This document shows, one piece after another, positions 1-11,411 of a stretch of DNA of 64,000 nt (positions within the stretch are counted from its first letter, which is position 1; each line of letters begins with the position of its first letter). This stretch comes from Whalleya microplaca (taxonomy: Eukaryota > Ascomycota > Sordariomycetes > Xylariales > Xylariaceae). The position numbers and the translations under genes were made by a program. Where the stretch lies: positions 62,001-126,000 of the forward strand of contig MU385784.1 of NCBI GenBank assembly GCA_022497155.1. The letters run 5' to 3'. The notes beneath the pieces were generated by a model. That model saw only the letters and a program-made list of their open reading frames with translations, made no database searches and was not told the DNA's origin.

Positions 1-861
1 TACTGAACATGCTTGCTACAAGCTGGGTAGTTTGCATAACAGGAGAGACCCTATGAGAAATCTAATGCACTAGGCATTGGCCACTGTCGCAGCGAACAAT
101 AAATCTTGGAAAACAGAAGGCAAACCGCAACCTAGATTCAAAGCACGCGTTTTACGTGTGTCAAGCTTGATATTAGTATGAGCACATTTCATCATCGTAG
201 GTTGGAAACCGCTTGTAAGGAATCGATAAGACATATGGTATTTATTTAGAAGCGTCTAACATTGACGATACCAGTGCTTAGCGACTACTTTGAAATTGCC
301 CGTCATCCAAGCCGAATATACGTTATTATAGTCGGCTTTCTACTAGTTTCTAGAGCTACTCATGATATGAGCCGAGCCGTGGTGAACTTGGCGTGCACCA
401 CACAGGTACCTATGCTCTTGTCCATACACCATAGAGCGTTTCCATGCCCAACGTATGTGCTATTTGTTTAATATGTACTTGTGAATATTAATATCCGATA
501 TATATCATTATCAAAGCACATAGTTAGGAAAAGAGAGAGCTGATTGCGCATCGCGAAAGACAGCGATTGCTAGAGCAAATAGCCGATTAGAAGCGAATGT
601 ATAGGATGAGAATCTAAGATGAGCCATGGATAGCCAAGCTATGCCGAGGAGTGGTGTGTAGGCAGAGGAAAATAACCTGTGAACCCAAGAGCATGGTAAC
701 TTGGTTAACCCGTTCATGATAGAGTGGCGTGTAAAAATAGACGCAGGCTACAAGTGTCATAGCAGCTATTATTAGTCAAGCATCATCACTAGAGTCCTCC
801 GGGTCGTGGCCCTGACTATAAAGCCACAGTCGTGTGGCGTACAACCAGCCGCTCTATAATC
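1..861. other. AT-rich intergenic, no gene seen
   Basis: Short open frames only, none with a recognisable domain, splice-joined extension or favourable composition. It is the left flank of the inserted element that starts at 862. The last five bases (taatc, 857-861) are the left target-site duplication of that element. Confidence 0.6.
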
Positions 862-1971
862 TGTAACGAAGCCGTCACCACTTGAATCTTGATTTTATAT
901 TGTTGAAATACAGGGTTAATGAGGCTTAGATTGACTTGAGATTCAGCTATTCTAGAGTGGCAGATGGCCTGTTATATATACACAATGCTACTACGTGCCT
1001 TGTACTGTACTAGTCCTTGACCCTCAAATTCAACATATATAACAGAGGGCGATAGAGGACCAATCAAAAGATTCCATGAAATTCTTCTCCTAACCAGCTG
1101 ATTGAACAAGAGCCCCCTCAGGGGACTGACTATCAACCCCGGACGCCACCTGGCTCTTCCTTTCAGCCTGGTCTTGGGTCTCACCCTCCAATAACAAACG
1201 TTTCCCTTGGTTTTTAACTCGTCCTCTCGGCTACGCAGCGACCGCAGCCTTTCTGTCTGCTGAGACACCTCCGCCTCACGTTTTTCGAATCGACTAGACA
1301 TTTCTTTCTGGAAAACTTCTTGCAATTTTTGAATCTCTTCCTCCAACTGCCGACGCTCACTCTCCAGACGATCCCTCTCACGGCCAATGTCTCATAAAAA
1401 CTCCATTAATTCTCGGCTACCCTTATAATAATATACGTAACCTAGCAGAATGCATTCATAACACGAAGACGCGTTTTTGCTTATATAACATTTAGAATTC
1501 AACCTCGCATATGTTATAAATCGCGTACGTATTGCGATCGAACGATACCAGATGACTTACGACCTCGACGGGGCCGCGTATGTTTGAGAATCCTTGACAT
1601 TATCGCTATTAATATAACAAAAAGAAAAGAAAGATGAAAACACTCACCTCGAAGTTTTGAGGACAAAAACTATAGGAAGAGAATGATGTTACAACTATTC
1701 ATTCCTATACCCCCGCAACCGTGAGTTACGTAAATAAGGTATCGCTAAAAGGTATAGTGGCTTAGTGATACTAGGTGTCGCTAAGGCCTTTAATGGCTTG
1801 GCGACCCCTCTTTGCTAAAGGAGGCTATTCAGAGATATGAAGAGTCTGGGTCGCTGACCCTTAGTTAAATAGACTCTCTTTTAGCTGGCTAGCGACCAAT
1901 CTAAATAATATCCCTTATATCGTCCTCCAAAAATATAAGATCAAGATTCAAATAATGACGGCTTCGTTACA
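862..1971. mobile_element. TG..CA element with ~40-bp inverted termini, TSD taatc
   Basis: The left end begins TGTAACGAAGCCGTCA and the right end closes TGACGGCTTCGTTACA. About 40 bp at the two ends are inverted copies of each other with a few mismatches. Identical 5-bp flanks (taatc at 857-861 and 1972-1976) mark an insertion. TG..CA ends with a 5-bp duplication are typical of LTR retroelements, so this may be a solo LTR with palindromic ends or a non-autonomous derivative; long inverted termini would also fit a MITE-like DNA element. The right ~150 bp recur at 4430-4583. A frame at 972-1346 (minus) encodes a short coiled-coil-like stretch but no transposase or polymerase motif. A separate 135-bp element is nested at 901-1035. 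Confidence 0.75.
901..1035 (+). mobile_element. Nested short LTR-like element (copy 1), TSD tatat
   Basis: This 135-bp unit begins TGTTGAAATA and ends AATTCAACA, and is flanked by tatat on both sides (896-900 and 1036-1040). It interrupts the left end of the 862-1971 element: the inverted copy at that element's right end runs uninterrupted through the corresponding point. A second copy, reverse-oriented, lies at 21256-21391 with its own different duplication. TGTTGAA..TTCAACA ends resemble Ty1/copia-type LTRs, so I read it as a very short solo LTR. No internal retroelement coding sequence is present in the window. Confidence 0.75.
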
Positions 1972-1976
1972 TAATC

Positions 1977-4429
1977 CTACGTGACCACCCAAGTTCTAGG
2001 CATAACGTGACAACGAAGATAAGAAAAAACATTGTGGATTAGCATGAATTGGGTCCAAAATGGGCCCCAAGGCGATACGATGGAGTTAAAGCCTTTCTAG
2101 TCTCTTGGTAATTGGAGTGGTTTATTGAAAGCTATCACAATATCAGGTCGCAGGCATCAAACAGTGATACCTACATACGTCGCATGTCCATATGAATAAT
2201 AGTCTTTCATTAACTACGTACGACGAAATTACCAAGGGTAATGAATGTAATATATATATGTATATTATAACCTATTACTTTAAATCGTGGTAGGTCTATC
2301 CCTGAGGGTACTATTTTAAGAGATCAAATAGTTCATCCAGCATATAACATCCATGCTTATGCTACAGTTTGTATATCAAGCACATACCACATATATCTCG
2401 AATTTAAGCTCCAGAGTTCACCTGTGAAGTGTATTGAGTAAAAATTTCCCTAGCCATTAGGCTGTAAATATCACTTGACAACCTTCCCTTCTCAACTACC
2501 TCTCTTTCCTACCACCTCCAGAACCTCATCAGTAGAAGGGAATTCATTGCCAAACGCGTTTTTATAGCCCTTTTGTAGGCTTTGGGTGCAGCTCTGCTCT
2601 CCGAGACAATGCGCCCAGCAGCTAGCGTCGTTGTGAGCACAGTTGTATTGGTACATTAGAGAATATGAAAGCAGGATGAAACTTACAAATCAAGTTGAGT
2701 CCTAAACGGATGATGCTTGTACCAACTTTGTGAGTTGCCTTGACACTGCGCCAAGCATAGAAAACTCGTGAGCAAAGGGTGTAATGCGACCGAACTCCAA
2801 CAGGGAGATCTAGGGGTTAGCATGCTTAAGTATAGATAAGCATACACATTTCCTCATATCGTCGGGAATTCCTCCTGCACGCTCTTCCAGGTTCAGGCGA
2901 TCCTTGTCTTGAAGTATATCTCGAATATGTGACTGGCTCAAACCCACGGCATTTGGAAGGCCTGCCACCCCAGAAAGAAACAATAACGTTGCGGGAAGCA
3001 TCGTAGGTAAGGTGAACAGAGTCTGAATTACTGTAGTCTTGTCAATGCTAAAAGAGACTTTTGATTGCAAGAGAGCATTACATATAGGAGATATGTTTCT
3101 TCAGGTAGGCCTATATACATTTACATGTAAACCAGGCTATATGATTCCGAAACACTGAAGTACGATACTTAAAGGTTTAATGCTTATTGCTACTAAGCAT
3201 AGAATGTTATATTTGAACTCTTGAGGCTTGCGCTCACCGAGCATTGGATCCTCGGTAGTCTACCTATAGCTTGATAATAATTAATTCGTTATATAATTAT
3301 AATTAAAGAGAGGTTAACTTATTTTTAGTCATCCCACTGGGGCGCCTATAAAATACAGGGTTGTTACACCACGCATTCTCTTAAGCATCTAAAACAGGCA
3401 AACACCGCACTTGATGATCTATAAGGTAGTATAGATTATCTCAAGCCTTAATTCTTAGTAATATTCAAGCAAAAGGACAAAGTGAAACAGCACAGTGATG
3501 ATTACTCAACTCAATACAGGATACCTCACATGAAAACTGCCACGCAAGCTTTCTCTAGTGATTTGCAAAAGGGTGAAACCATCTTCAGCTGGGCAACTGA
3601 GTAACTAGGGTAGGTGATCTGTGCGCCGCAGGTGCACTATTGAGCCCAGTTTACACAGTACGTAGTAAATCGGAGATACCCAGCGATTTACAACAACTCG
3701 TTCTCTTTCTACTTCCTCGTGGGAACAAAAGGATGGACTGCAATGTCAAGAGTGTGACGAACATTGTAAGAGTTTGAATATCTAGAATTATTACCCACTC
3801 CCGGGTCTTTCCGTTCTTAATCGAGACATTATGAGGTTTCACTAAGACTTAGTGAAAGCGACTAAGTTTGTTCGTCTCTTCGCCAAGTAAACGTGGTCTA
3901 ATAAATAGAGGTAAATATTGAAGCATTTGAATTATGGATAATTTAGACGTTTAGGGACTGTTAGCATACTATGGAGCCGTACTAGTATCTCATCCTTTGC
4001 AGGAAAATCCGCTTCGTATACCGTGTGGCTACTCGTGCTTCTTGACGAAGATATTCTCCTGTGTAGAGTGCTCGAAACTGAGTAGGGAGGAATGATAAGT
4101 GCCCTTAGCGAAAGGTGGCAACACTAGCCGGAGGTTATGGGGCACGATCTGGCACATGGTTACAGCAAGGACGACTTGATGACTGCCACGAGTACGGGTA
4201 CAGTTTCTCAAGACCGGAACATCTTGAAGAATAGGTATGGATCCTATTATCACTGTCGGAACACAGGGATGTGTGGCTTATATATAGGAGGCTCTGCCTC
4301 CTCTGACTCTAGTGATGATACTTCCCTAATAATAACTACTATGATACTCATAACCTGCGTCTATTCCAACAAATTGCTAGATGCCCATATTCCTTACAGC
4401 CAATGGGAACCACACTAATGGCGACACAT
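1977..4429. other. AT-rich gene-poor region with decayed sequence
   Basis: No intact gene is recognised. A frame at 2810-3070 (minus) has a hydrophobic stretch resembling a signal peptide, but no homologous family or splice partner could be seen. A decayed coding-like frame lies at 3380-3604 and is listed separately. The rest is AT-rich sequence with stops in all frames. Confidence 0.5.
3380..3604 (+). pseudogene. Decayed coding-like frame with in-frame TAA stops
   Basis: Reading from 3380 gives protein-like sequence rich in Lys, Gln and Asp, with recognisable amphipathic spacing, interrupted by TAA at 3422-3424 and 3449-3451 and ended by TAA at 3602. TAA can arise from CAA by a C-to-T change, the direction of repeat-induced point mutation in ascomycetes, and the surroundings are AT-rich with transposon remnants. 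The family is not recognised. That this is a mutated relic is inference; it could be chance. Confidence 0.3.
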
Positions 4430-4583
4430 CCTAGTAATAAGGAGGTTATTCAGATATAAAAGACACTAGCTCGCCGACCCTTAGATAGTCTCTCTTTTTG
4501 CTAGCTAGCGATCAATCTAAGTATTTACCCTTTTACGCCTTCTGTTATATCAAATCAAGACCTGTGGTAACGGCTTCGTTACA
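4430..4583. mobile_element. Terminal fragment of the 862-1971 element family
   Basis: This stretch parallels the right-hand ~150 bp of the 862-1971 element. Shared blocks include the GGAGG(C/T)TATTCAGA region, a GCTAGCTAGCGA(C/T)CAATCTAA block, a CAAGA block, and the closing GGCTTCGTTACA. I found no matching left end upstream, so the copy looks truncated or too diverged to follow. It shows the family is dispersed rather than unique. Confidence 0.65.
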
Positions 4584-5031
4584 CATAGCAGGGGTCGTTG
4601 TATATTCTGACTGATGCTGCGCGTTACTTGGAGATTTTCTCATGTCGGAATGTTGCTGCGCAGTTAGCTGTTGTGTTATTGCTCACCTTGTTATCTTACG
4701 AAGCTACGCCGCTTTCTCAACAAGTACTATCACAGATACATACAAGGCAGAGACTAAGCCAGCCCTAATCTAGCCCGAGTAAAAGTAGTGTGCGATGATG
4801 TTAGCTCAGACTGGGACTATCGGGATTGGGTGCTTTATATATATGCAGATGGTAGTCGGGGCACGTATTATTTAAAAAGAAAGGCCAGCTCTGCGATACA
4901 CCGGCACGATTCTGTACGTCAGTGCTTACGCTCGTGTCGTATAATTGATATTACGTTACGGTCGTAAAACATTGTGTTTTTATATTGATTGTACAAACAT
5001 CTACCTACAAGTCGGCATAACTCACAGACTT
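4584..5031. other. Intergenic, nothing recognised
   Basis: About 450 bp between the repeat fragment and the 3' end of the nucleoside transporter gene. No coding or RNA feature was seen. It probably holds the transporter's 3' untranslated region and terminator on the minus strand. Confidence 0.5.
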
Positions 5032-7192
5032 TCAAGACGCTGATGTGCTAATGGGTATACCGAATTCATCAGTATACAGCATGCCAGCAACACTCGCAGA
5101 TGTCAAAGTCGATATGATACCAGAAATCAAGGCAGAGATGGCGACTTTGGAGACGTCACCAGAGCGACCAGGGGCAATCTGGGACAGGACGCCTATCTGC
5201 GTACCGAGAGAGCCAATGTTACCAAACCCCTAGAGCGTGATTCAGTTTAGGAGCATATACTTGTACATGGGAGGATGTAGCGGGACTTACACAAGCGGCA
5301 TAGGTAGCAATAAGCTGAGCTCGTGCGCTCATTTCCATGTAACGTGACTCGGTACTGAGGGCTTTGAACGCGGCGTACTCATTTATGACGATCTTCTGTC
5401 CGATCAGTTCGCCGACGCGTAGAAGATCCTCCTTGGGGACACCAAGCAGCCACGCGACGGGGTAGAAGATGTAGCCGAGAATGAACTGGAGCGTTAAAGG
5501 GGGATCGTTGATGCCCCAGTACCCACCCCACCACGTAAGAAGGCCATTAATCAGACCGACAAATGCGATGATACAGAGGAGAGTAGCAACAATCATGCCC
5601 GCAATTTTCAACCCGAGCCAAGCGCCATTAGCAAAGGCGTGTAAGGCGTTGGCGGCTTTGTTCTCTCCGTCCTCCGGGACAACGGCACGGCCTGCTGTCA
5701 GGGTCTCCTCGGTCTCTGGGTATCGCATCTTAGACACAGCTAGCGAGGCCGGAATGGACATGATGCAGGACGACACCAGTGCCTGCGCGTTCAGCCCGAG
5801 ACCGATATAGGCCACCAGTACAGAGCCAGCAATAGTGGCAAAACCACAAGTCATGATTTGATGGATCTCGGCCATGGTCATATGCGGCACGAACGGGCGC
5901 ACCAACATAGCTGATTCACCCTGTCCGATGAACGGCGTTGCAGCAGCAACCACAGCCTCGGCGCCAGATACGCGGAGACTCCAGAAAAAGAAGACGGCGA
6001 ACTTGCCAACGAACCACTGGATAAGGCCGACGTGATAACATAGCGAAACGAGAGCGACGAAGAAGATGATAGGGGGCACAACACCGGTGAAGAACCATCC
6101 CAGTTTCGTAACCGAGTCATCGGTTAAGAAAGACACACCCTCGTTGGCGAAACCTAGCAGAGTCCGGGCCAACTCCGAGATGAAGCTGAAAATATCGTAA
6201 CCAGCATGGGTTCGCAAGACGAAGACGGCAATTACGAACTGAGTAAGCATTCCGCCTGTAAGGTTATGATCAGCCATTGCTCAATGCAGCGAAAATGAGA
6301 TGAAGGTGTCCTCAAGTAACCAAAGCGAGTACATATTCGGCCAATTGGCCTCTGACCTGATCAGAACAAACTTCTCAAAACAACTCACCAATTACCGTGT
6401 GCCAGGGAATCATTCTCCAGTTCCTAGATGTCGCAGTCATGACAGCGATCATAACAACCAAGCCGAATAGTGACTGTGCACGACTAGCACGAGTATTCTC
6501 ATTAGACTCGTCGGGCACCATAGTACCGATCAAGAAAACGGCAACGGTGACGACAGCGGCAATCGGTCGGTGAAGTTTCTTCGGCGTCAGTTCATACGCC
6601 CGGAACGCCGTGTGGTGCCACACGAGTTTGACGGGGTTCATGACATATCTGACCGGAACCCAGAGGAAGATGATGCGAAGCGTGATGGCAAGATACACCA
6701 GGAAGGGGATGAGCCAGTTCTTCTCGTTCCTGAACTTGACAAGGCCGTAAATCCACCATCTGAAAAGACCTGTGTCAGTCTTGCGACACGTGCGCAAGCA
6801 GCCCATACCCTAAGAAGGCGGCAGCAGACTTACGCGGTGAAGAGCAGCCAAATGAAGAGGTGAACATAAGCCCTAAACCTCCGGTAAAAGGAGGAAATAT
6901 AATGCTTCTTGCCATCACCGTCTTCGCGGCCAATGACGCCGACATTTCCACTCTCCTCGTCCGTAACCGACTTCTCGGCCGTCGCGTAATCCTGCGGCTT
7001 CTCTACACTCTTTTTTGGCGAGGTGGTGGAATATACAACCTCCTCATCCAAATGATTCGTGGAGCCTCGATGGTGAAGATGCTCGTGATGATGCTGATTC
7101 TCGATATCGAGTGCAGGATCGGGATTAGGAGCGATCCCTTCTTGCGTCGACGAGTTTCGGCCAGCGAGGCCCTTAGCCTCCGGTGAACTCAT
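5032..7192 (-). CDS. Concentrative nucleoside transporter (CNT/SLC28 family)
   Basis: Predicted plasma-membrane, ion-coupled nucleoside importer. Four exons join in phase (6834-7192, 6389-6759, 5291-6255, 5032-5229) to give about 630 residues, a usual size for a fungal CNT. The first ~95 residues are hydrophilic and His-rich; membrane helices follow. The CNT core is clear: TPFIGQGESAMLVRP near residue 355, the family signature GQKIVINEYAAF near 530, and a C-terminal GFGNIGSLG segment supplied by the last exon. Introns have good signals (GTAAGT, GTGAGT, GTAAGT donors). The start ATG at 7192 is the first in the frame. Substrate preference, purine or pyrimidine, cannot be read from sequence. It stands alone, with repeats downstream and a 4.2-kb intergenic region upstream. 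Confidence 0.93.
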
Positions 7193-10100
7193 CTTGTTCG
7201 CGCCGCAGTCCGAAGCTGGGGATTCTTGTGAGACCTAGCCTTGACCTTGACTCGGGCAAAATCAATTCGAATTCGTCCCCAACGGTACTAACCTAAAGGT
7301 GTGGGGTAGGATACCACGTTCTGTTCCTGCGGGAACTTAAAACGGGAAGAGACGGGGACGGAAGAGAGGCTGAAGGTAGACCTGAGGTAGGGCTTCAGGT
7401 AGGGAATATATTTCCAGGTAAAGGTGGGAGAACTGAAAAATTAATACTTTCTGAGGTCAGTTATCTCCTCCCGTCCAGTAAAATCAATGGAACGCAAAAC
7501 CGACGATAGTCGCGTGGTCTAGATGAACTACAGTCGGCCCTTGTCTAAAAAGACATGGAAGGCCTTCTACCTAGAAGGGGAAGGACAGCCTATCTACAGG
7601 ACGGAGTACGACGACGGCTTGTGGGTAGATGCACGATGATCCAACCCAAAGATACGCACGACTAGGAGGATCCAGCGCCACAGGCCTGACAATGGGTACC
7701 AAGGGCTGCTAGGTTATGTATGTAGCTACCAGTCAAACAGCTGGGGAATAATTGGCTTGGCTGGTATATTGAGGAGACTACAAAGTTATATGTACCCAGA
7801 CAATAAAGAGAACATTGAATGATTGAAACTGGGTATGTACATATTGTGGGATGGTGACTAGCAGGCGGCAAGATAAGGGAGATATGTAGATAGGTAGATC
7901 AAAGCCAGGCGTTTTCAGGGCAATGGGGCGCCGAGGCATGGCAAATACCATTCAATGTTATATGTATGTATCTTTATTTGATAATGAGCATGATAAGCAG
8001 TGCGGCAGTCAATATGATAAACTTTTTTTTTTCTTTCTTCTTTTTTCTTGTGAGCTGCCTAACTAGCAGGGATATCCTCGGTGGCCGGGTTTAGTCCCTT
8101 GAATCTTGCTCGCCCGCCAATGAATGCATCCGAGGTGACACAGTAGATAGGGTGCCCTCTAAGACTGTCTTACAACGTTACTCCCACCTGACAATTCCGG
8201 TAAAGCGCCGAGGATTCACTTGTCCTACCTACACACCTAGGTACCTAGTACATAGTATACCTACCTTAGTATGTACTATGTACACGTATTCCGTAGTCAT
8301 GCTATCAGGTAGTTTTGACTTGACTCCAGCTATCAGTGCAAGCAGAGATGTGCACAGCTCTGTTTCAATGCTGCCATACATCATACATACAGTACCTAGT
8401 ACAAGTAGGTAGGAGAGATATCGGGATCACGTTAGGACAATAACCTTGGATTTAAACACATACGCCGCTATTAGCCAGTCGATGGCTACTAATTGATAAA
8501 TACTGTAGGTTATATAGGTACATAGTACTATGTATCATAATGCTGGATGAGCCTAAAATAACGACATGTGATGTATATCAGCTGCGGAATATATATTGGT
8601 GTTCCATTTCGCAGTCGGGAAATATTATTGGATAGATGGCGGATCTGTGTCCGCATATTGATGCATTCCAGAATATCTACATAGTAGTCGCTGAAATACT
8701 GATTGATAAACGTACTATGTAGGTCCGCCACGTCGGGTGCTTATCTTTGTGTTGGAGGTATATAGAAAATGTTATCAGGCTGTCAGCACGAGACCCTAGG
8801 GGAGGAAGCCTTGTCAAAATGCAATGACAGGGGGGCTTGATAAGTTGATGCATATCCTCAGGCTCAGCCTGTCCGCCTGAGTTGAGCCTGCGGAAATATT
8901 TATCGTTCCCATTCTGTTGGGATCGTTCAAACACTGTCATTGGTCAAATATTCAATGTCAGCTTTTCGGAGCTAGACCAACGAAATCATTATATCGTCGT
9001 TCTAGCCAACCTGACAACCAGTGGTTGGAGTTGCACGGTGATCCCGGCTGTGAGACATCCGGAATCTATTTATTAGGTGCATCGTCCTATCAACCTCATG
9101 GGCCCCGATGCACCATTGGCGTTGTCGTGTCATCATAGATGCTACGTACATGTAGTTCTACTGAGCCTACGCATGTTTTGCACGTCGATGACCAAGGTGC
9201 ATTCAACTACTAGTAGGTAATGTAATGATGTAGCAAACTCAATCTTGCTCTTATGTCAAGGCATGATGTTATCTATTGTGACGATGAGTCCCACGTGCAT
9301 TTCTAGGCTAGATAATACGACGTTTACTTCATGATGTATATCATTACACTTCAGTCACCAAGACTCTAGTCTTCCGATACGTCCACAGCTCAGTATTCTA
9401 ATAAATTTATATATCAACACAGTCCAAGTCATCAGTGGCAAGTACCTGACCCTTACTGCGTACGTCTGCAACCAGGATGTACATAGCAATTTCACCTTCC
9501 TAAATCGGTTGGTAGGATGGTAGGCCACGTGCAGCTGAGGGCCCAGCTCATAGATAAAAGTATTCGGGCATTCCGTGAAACAACTGGGTGAGCCCAGATT
9601 TGAAATGATAAAGTGAAGACAAGCTTTGTTTGCATGTTTTCCTGCCAAGAGGCCAACACAGCTGAAATCAACCATCAATGGCAATGCTTTTATTTCTTGT
9701 GGCATGCCCATTGGACTTGCTCTAGAGTAACATTCATGAGTAAAATGTCAGCTGAGGTACGGCTAACAAAGCTCTAACTAAGGTCAATCCTGTTTAATAG
9801 CTTACTGACAACATATGTGTGTATCAGCAACAAACATACCTAACCCCCTACACCCCAAAGGTCAAAGATCATAGTTGAAATCAACTGCTTATCTCGGTAG
9901 CAACGAGGGTATATGGACGTAGCTTCCACCTAAAAGGCCATCGGGGAAAACAACGAAGTTATCAACTTGTGTAATAACGACGGTAGTGACGGCAAGCTCA
10001 GTGACACAAAATTACCCCGTATCTACATGAAGATTCAAGACCTAAAACCCGCAATGAGAAAGCGACGCAACTCATGTTATGATTTGGCCTGTTTGATTTC

Positions 10101-11411
10101 GCAACTCGGCCATGGCTCAGACTTGAGTATACGGGAGGAACATAAAGGCCTGAAAAAGTAGTTCAGTGATCCTTCAACATAATAGATAAAGCTTTAGGAA
10201 GGCTTGCAGCGAGCGTGGCCAGAAAGACACAAGACAGACGTTCCCGACGAAAGAGGTAGCTTGAGAAAATCCGGCTTACTCGCAGCTAAGGAAGCCATCC
10301 TCCGCCTGAGGTCGATATTCTATCAACAAGTATCGCTTGTTCTACCGTGGAATACTTACCCTTGACTTCACGCGCATCATTTCCGAGATAACGATACGAC
10401 TAATAATGACACCTTACTTAGGGGCTCTCTGGGCATCTTGGAGAAAACAATGTAGTCGAGCAACCATCGCTCATATCTGAGTCATCGAGGTGATAGCCAT
10501 TCCAGCATAGAAGGCCATCTTGATGAACATTTCATCCAATACCTCTTCAGAGCTGATAAGTAACATGCCATATCCCCATATGGACCCATGCTAGGGTCCA
10601 GAAATCAGCATTGCCGGCCTTAAGATAAGTTACTCGGACTTTCGTGGTCAGCAATCACTAATATGAGATGACATTAAGGTCAGTTCAAAGATTACCAGAG
10701 ATTCAATGCTACACAGCACAATGAACATACAAACACCGAACTATCCAGTCAGGGACGAGCTACCGCAGTGATACCTGTAGCTATTATAGCCCGCCTCACG
10801 AATATCCAATCCACAAATTGGCTTTTTCACTCTGTACCATAGGTTCTTTTTAGAGTAGTGTTTGGAAAAGGCCCTTATAAGCAATACCTCCTATGTATAG
10901 CTTGCTGATGAGTTTTTACTATGTAATATAGCATAGTACTTCCCTCGTTAACAAAACCAGCGCTTCCTTCATAGCTTACATCCCACAGCCATGAACAACT
11001 GTCTGGAACTCGAATGCCTAAGCCTTCCACATTACGGATTTGTAGAACTAGGTTGTGAGTTTCTTTTCCATATTCTCGAAGAATCACTACAGGATGTACA
11101 GACTCCAATAGATCAATATGGTTTATATGACCCTTATTTGAGAGGTAGCAAGTCATTACCTAGTACCTTAGGTTTCCTAGTGTGCAAAGGAGAACAGCCA
11201 CATTGGTCTTAGTAAACAGCAAGCAGTCACACACAGCCACTATCCAAATTGGACTTTGATTAACAACATGAGCTATGTAGAATCCTCAATTTCAAGTGAG
11301 ACCGTGAATAAAATTTAATGGTTATGATCCCTTTAGTCCATTCAAGCATATCTTAGATTTTCATTAACTATTCTCATTATACTTGGGCCATGCAATAGAA
11401 GTGACTGATCC
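7193..11411. other. 4.2-kb intergenic region, no supported gene
   Basis: Several frames of 60-120 codons exist (for example 9355-9711 minus and 9967-10161 plus), but none has a recognisable family, and splicing attempts gave nothing convincing. Notable content: a TC-rich tract near 8022-8048, TACCTAGGTA-like motifs at 8225-8265, and the palindromic 9-mer cluster at 8249-8721. The part nearest 7193 should carry the promoter of the nucleoside transporter. Confidence 0.5.
8249..8721. repeat. Cluster of TACATAGTA / TACTATGTA motifs
   Basis: The 9-mer TACATAGTA or its reverse complement appears at 8274-8282, 8519-8527, 8526-8534, 8678-8686 and 8713-8721, with a one-base variant at 8249-8257. At 8519-8534 the two orientations overlap to make a perfect 16-bp palindrome, TACATAGTACTATGTA. 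This is far more than expected by chance in about 470 bp. It could be binding sites, remnants of a palindromic repeat element, or local slippage; nothing here decides between these. Confidence 0.6.

Noticed and set aside
972..1346. Coiled-coil-like frame inside the 862-1971 element
   Set aside because: It runs into the nested 135-bp insertion and changes to random-looking sequence; too short and composite to call a gene.
2810..3070. 86-codon minus-strand frame with a signal-peptide-like start
   Set aside because: Hydrophobic stretch only; no cysteine pattern, family, or splice support, and it lies in decayed AT-rich sequence.
9355..9711. 118-codon minus-strand frame
   Set aside because: No recognisable domain, and no adjacent exon extends it with protein-like sequence.
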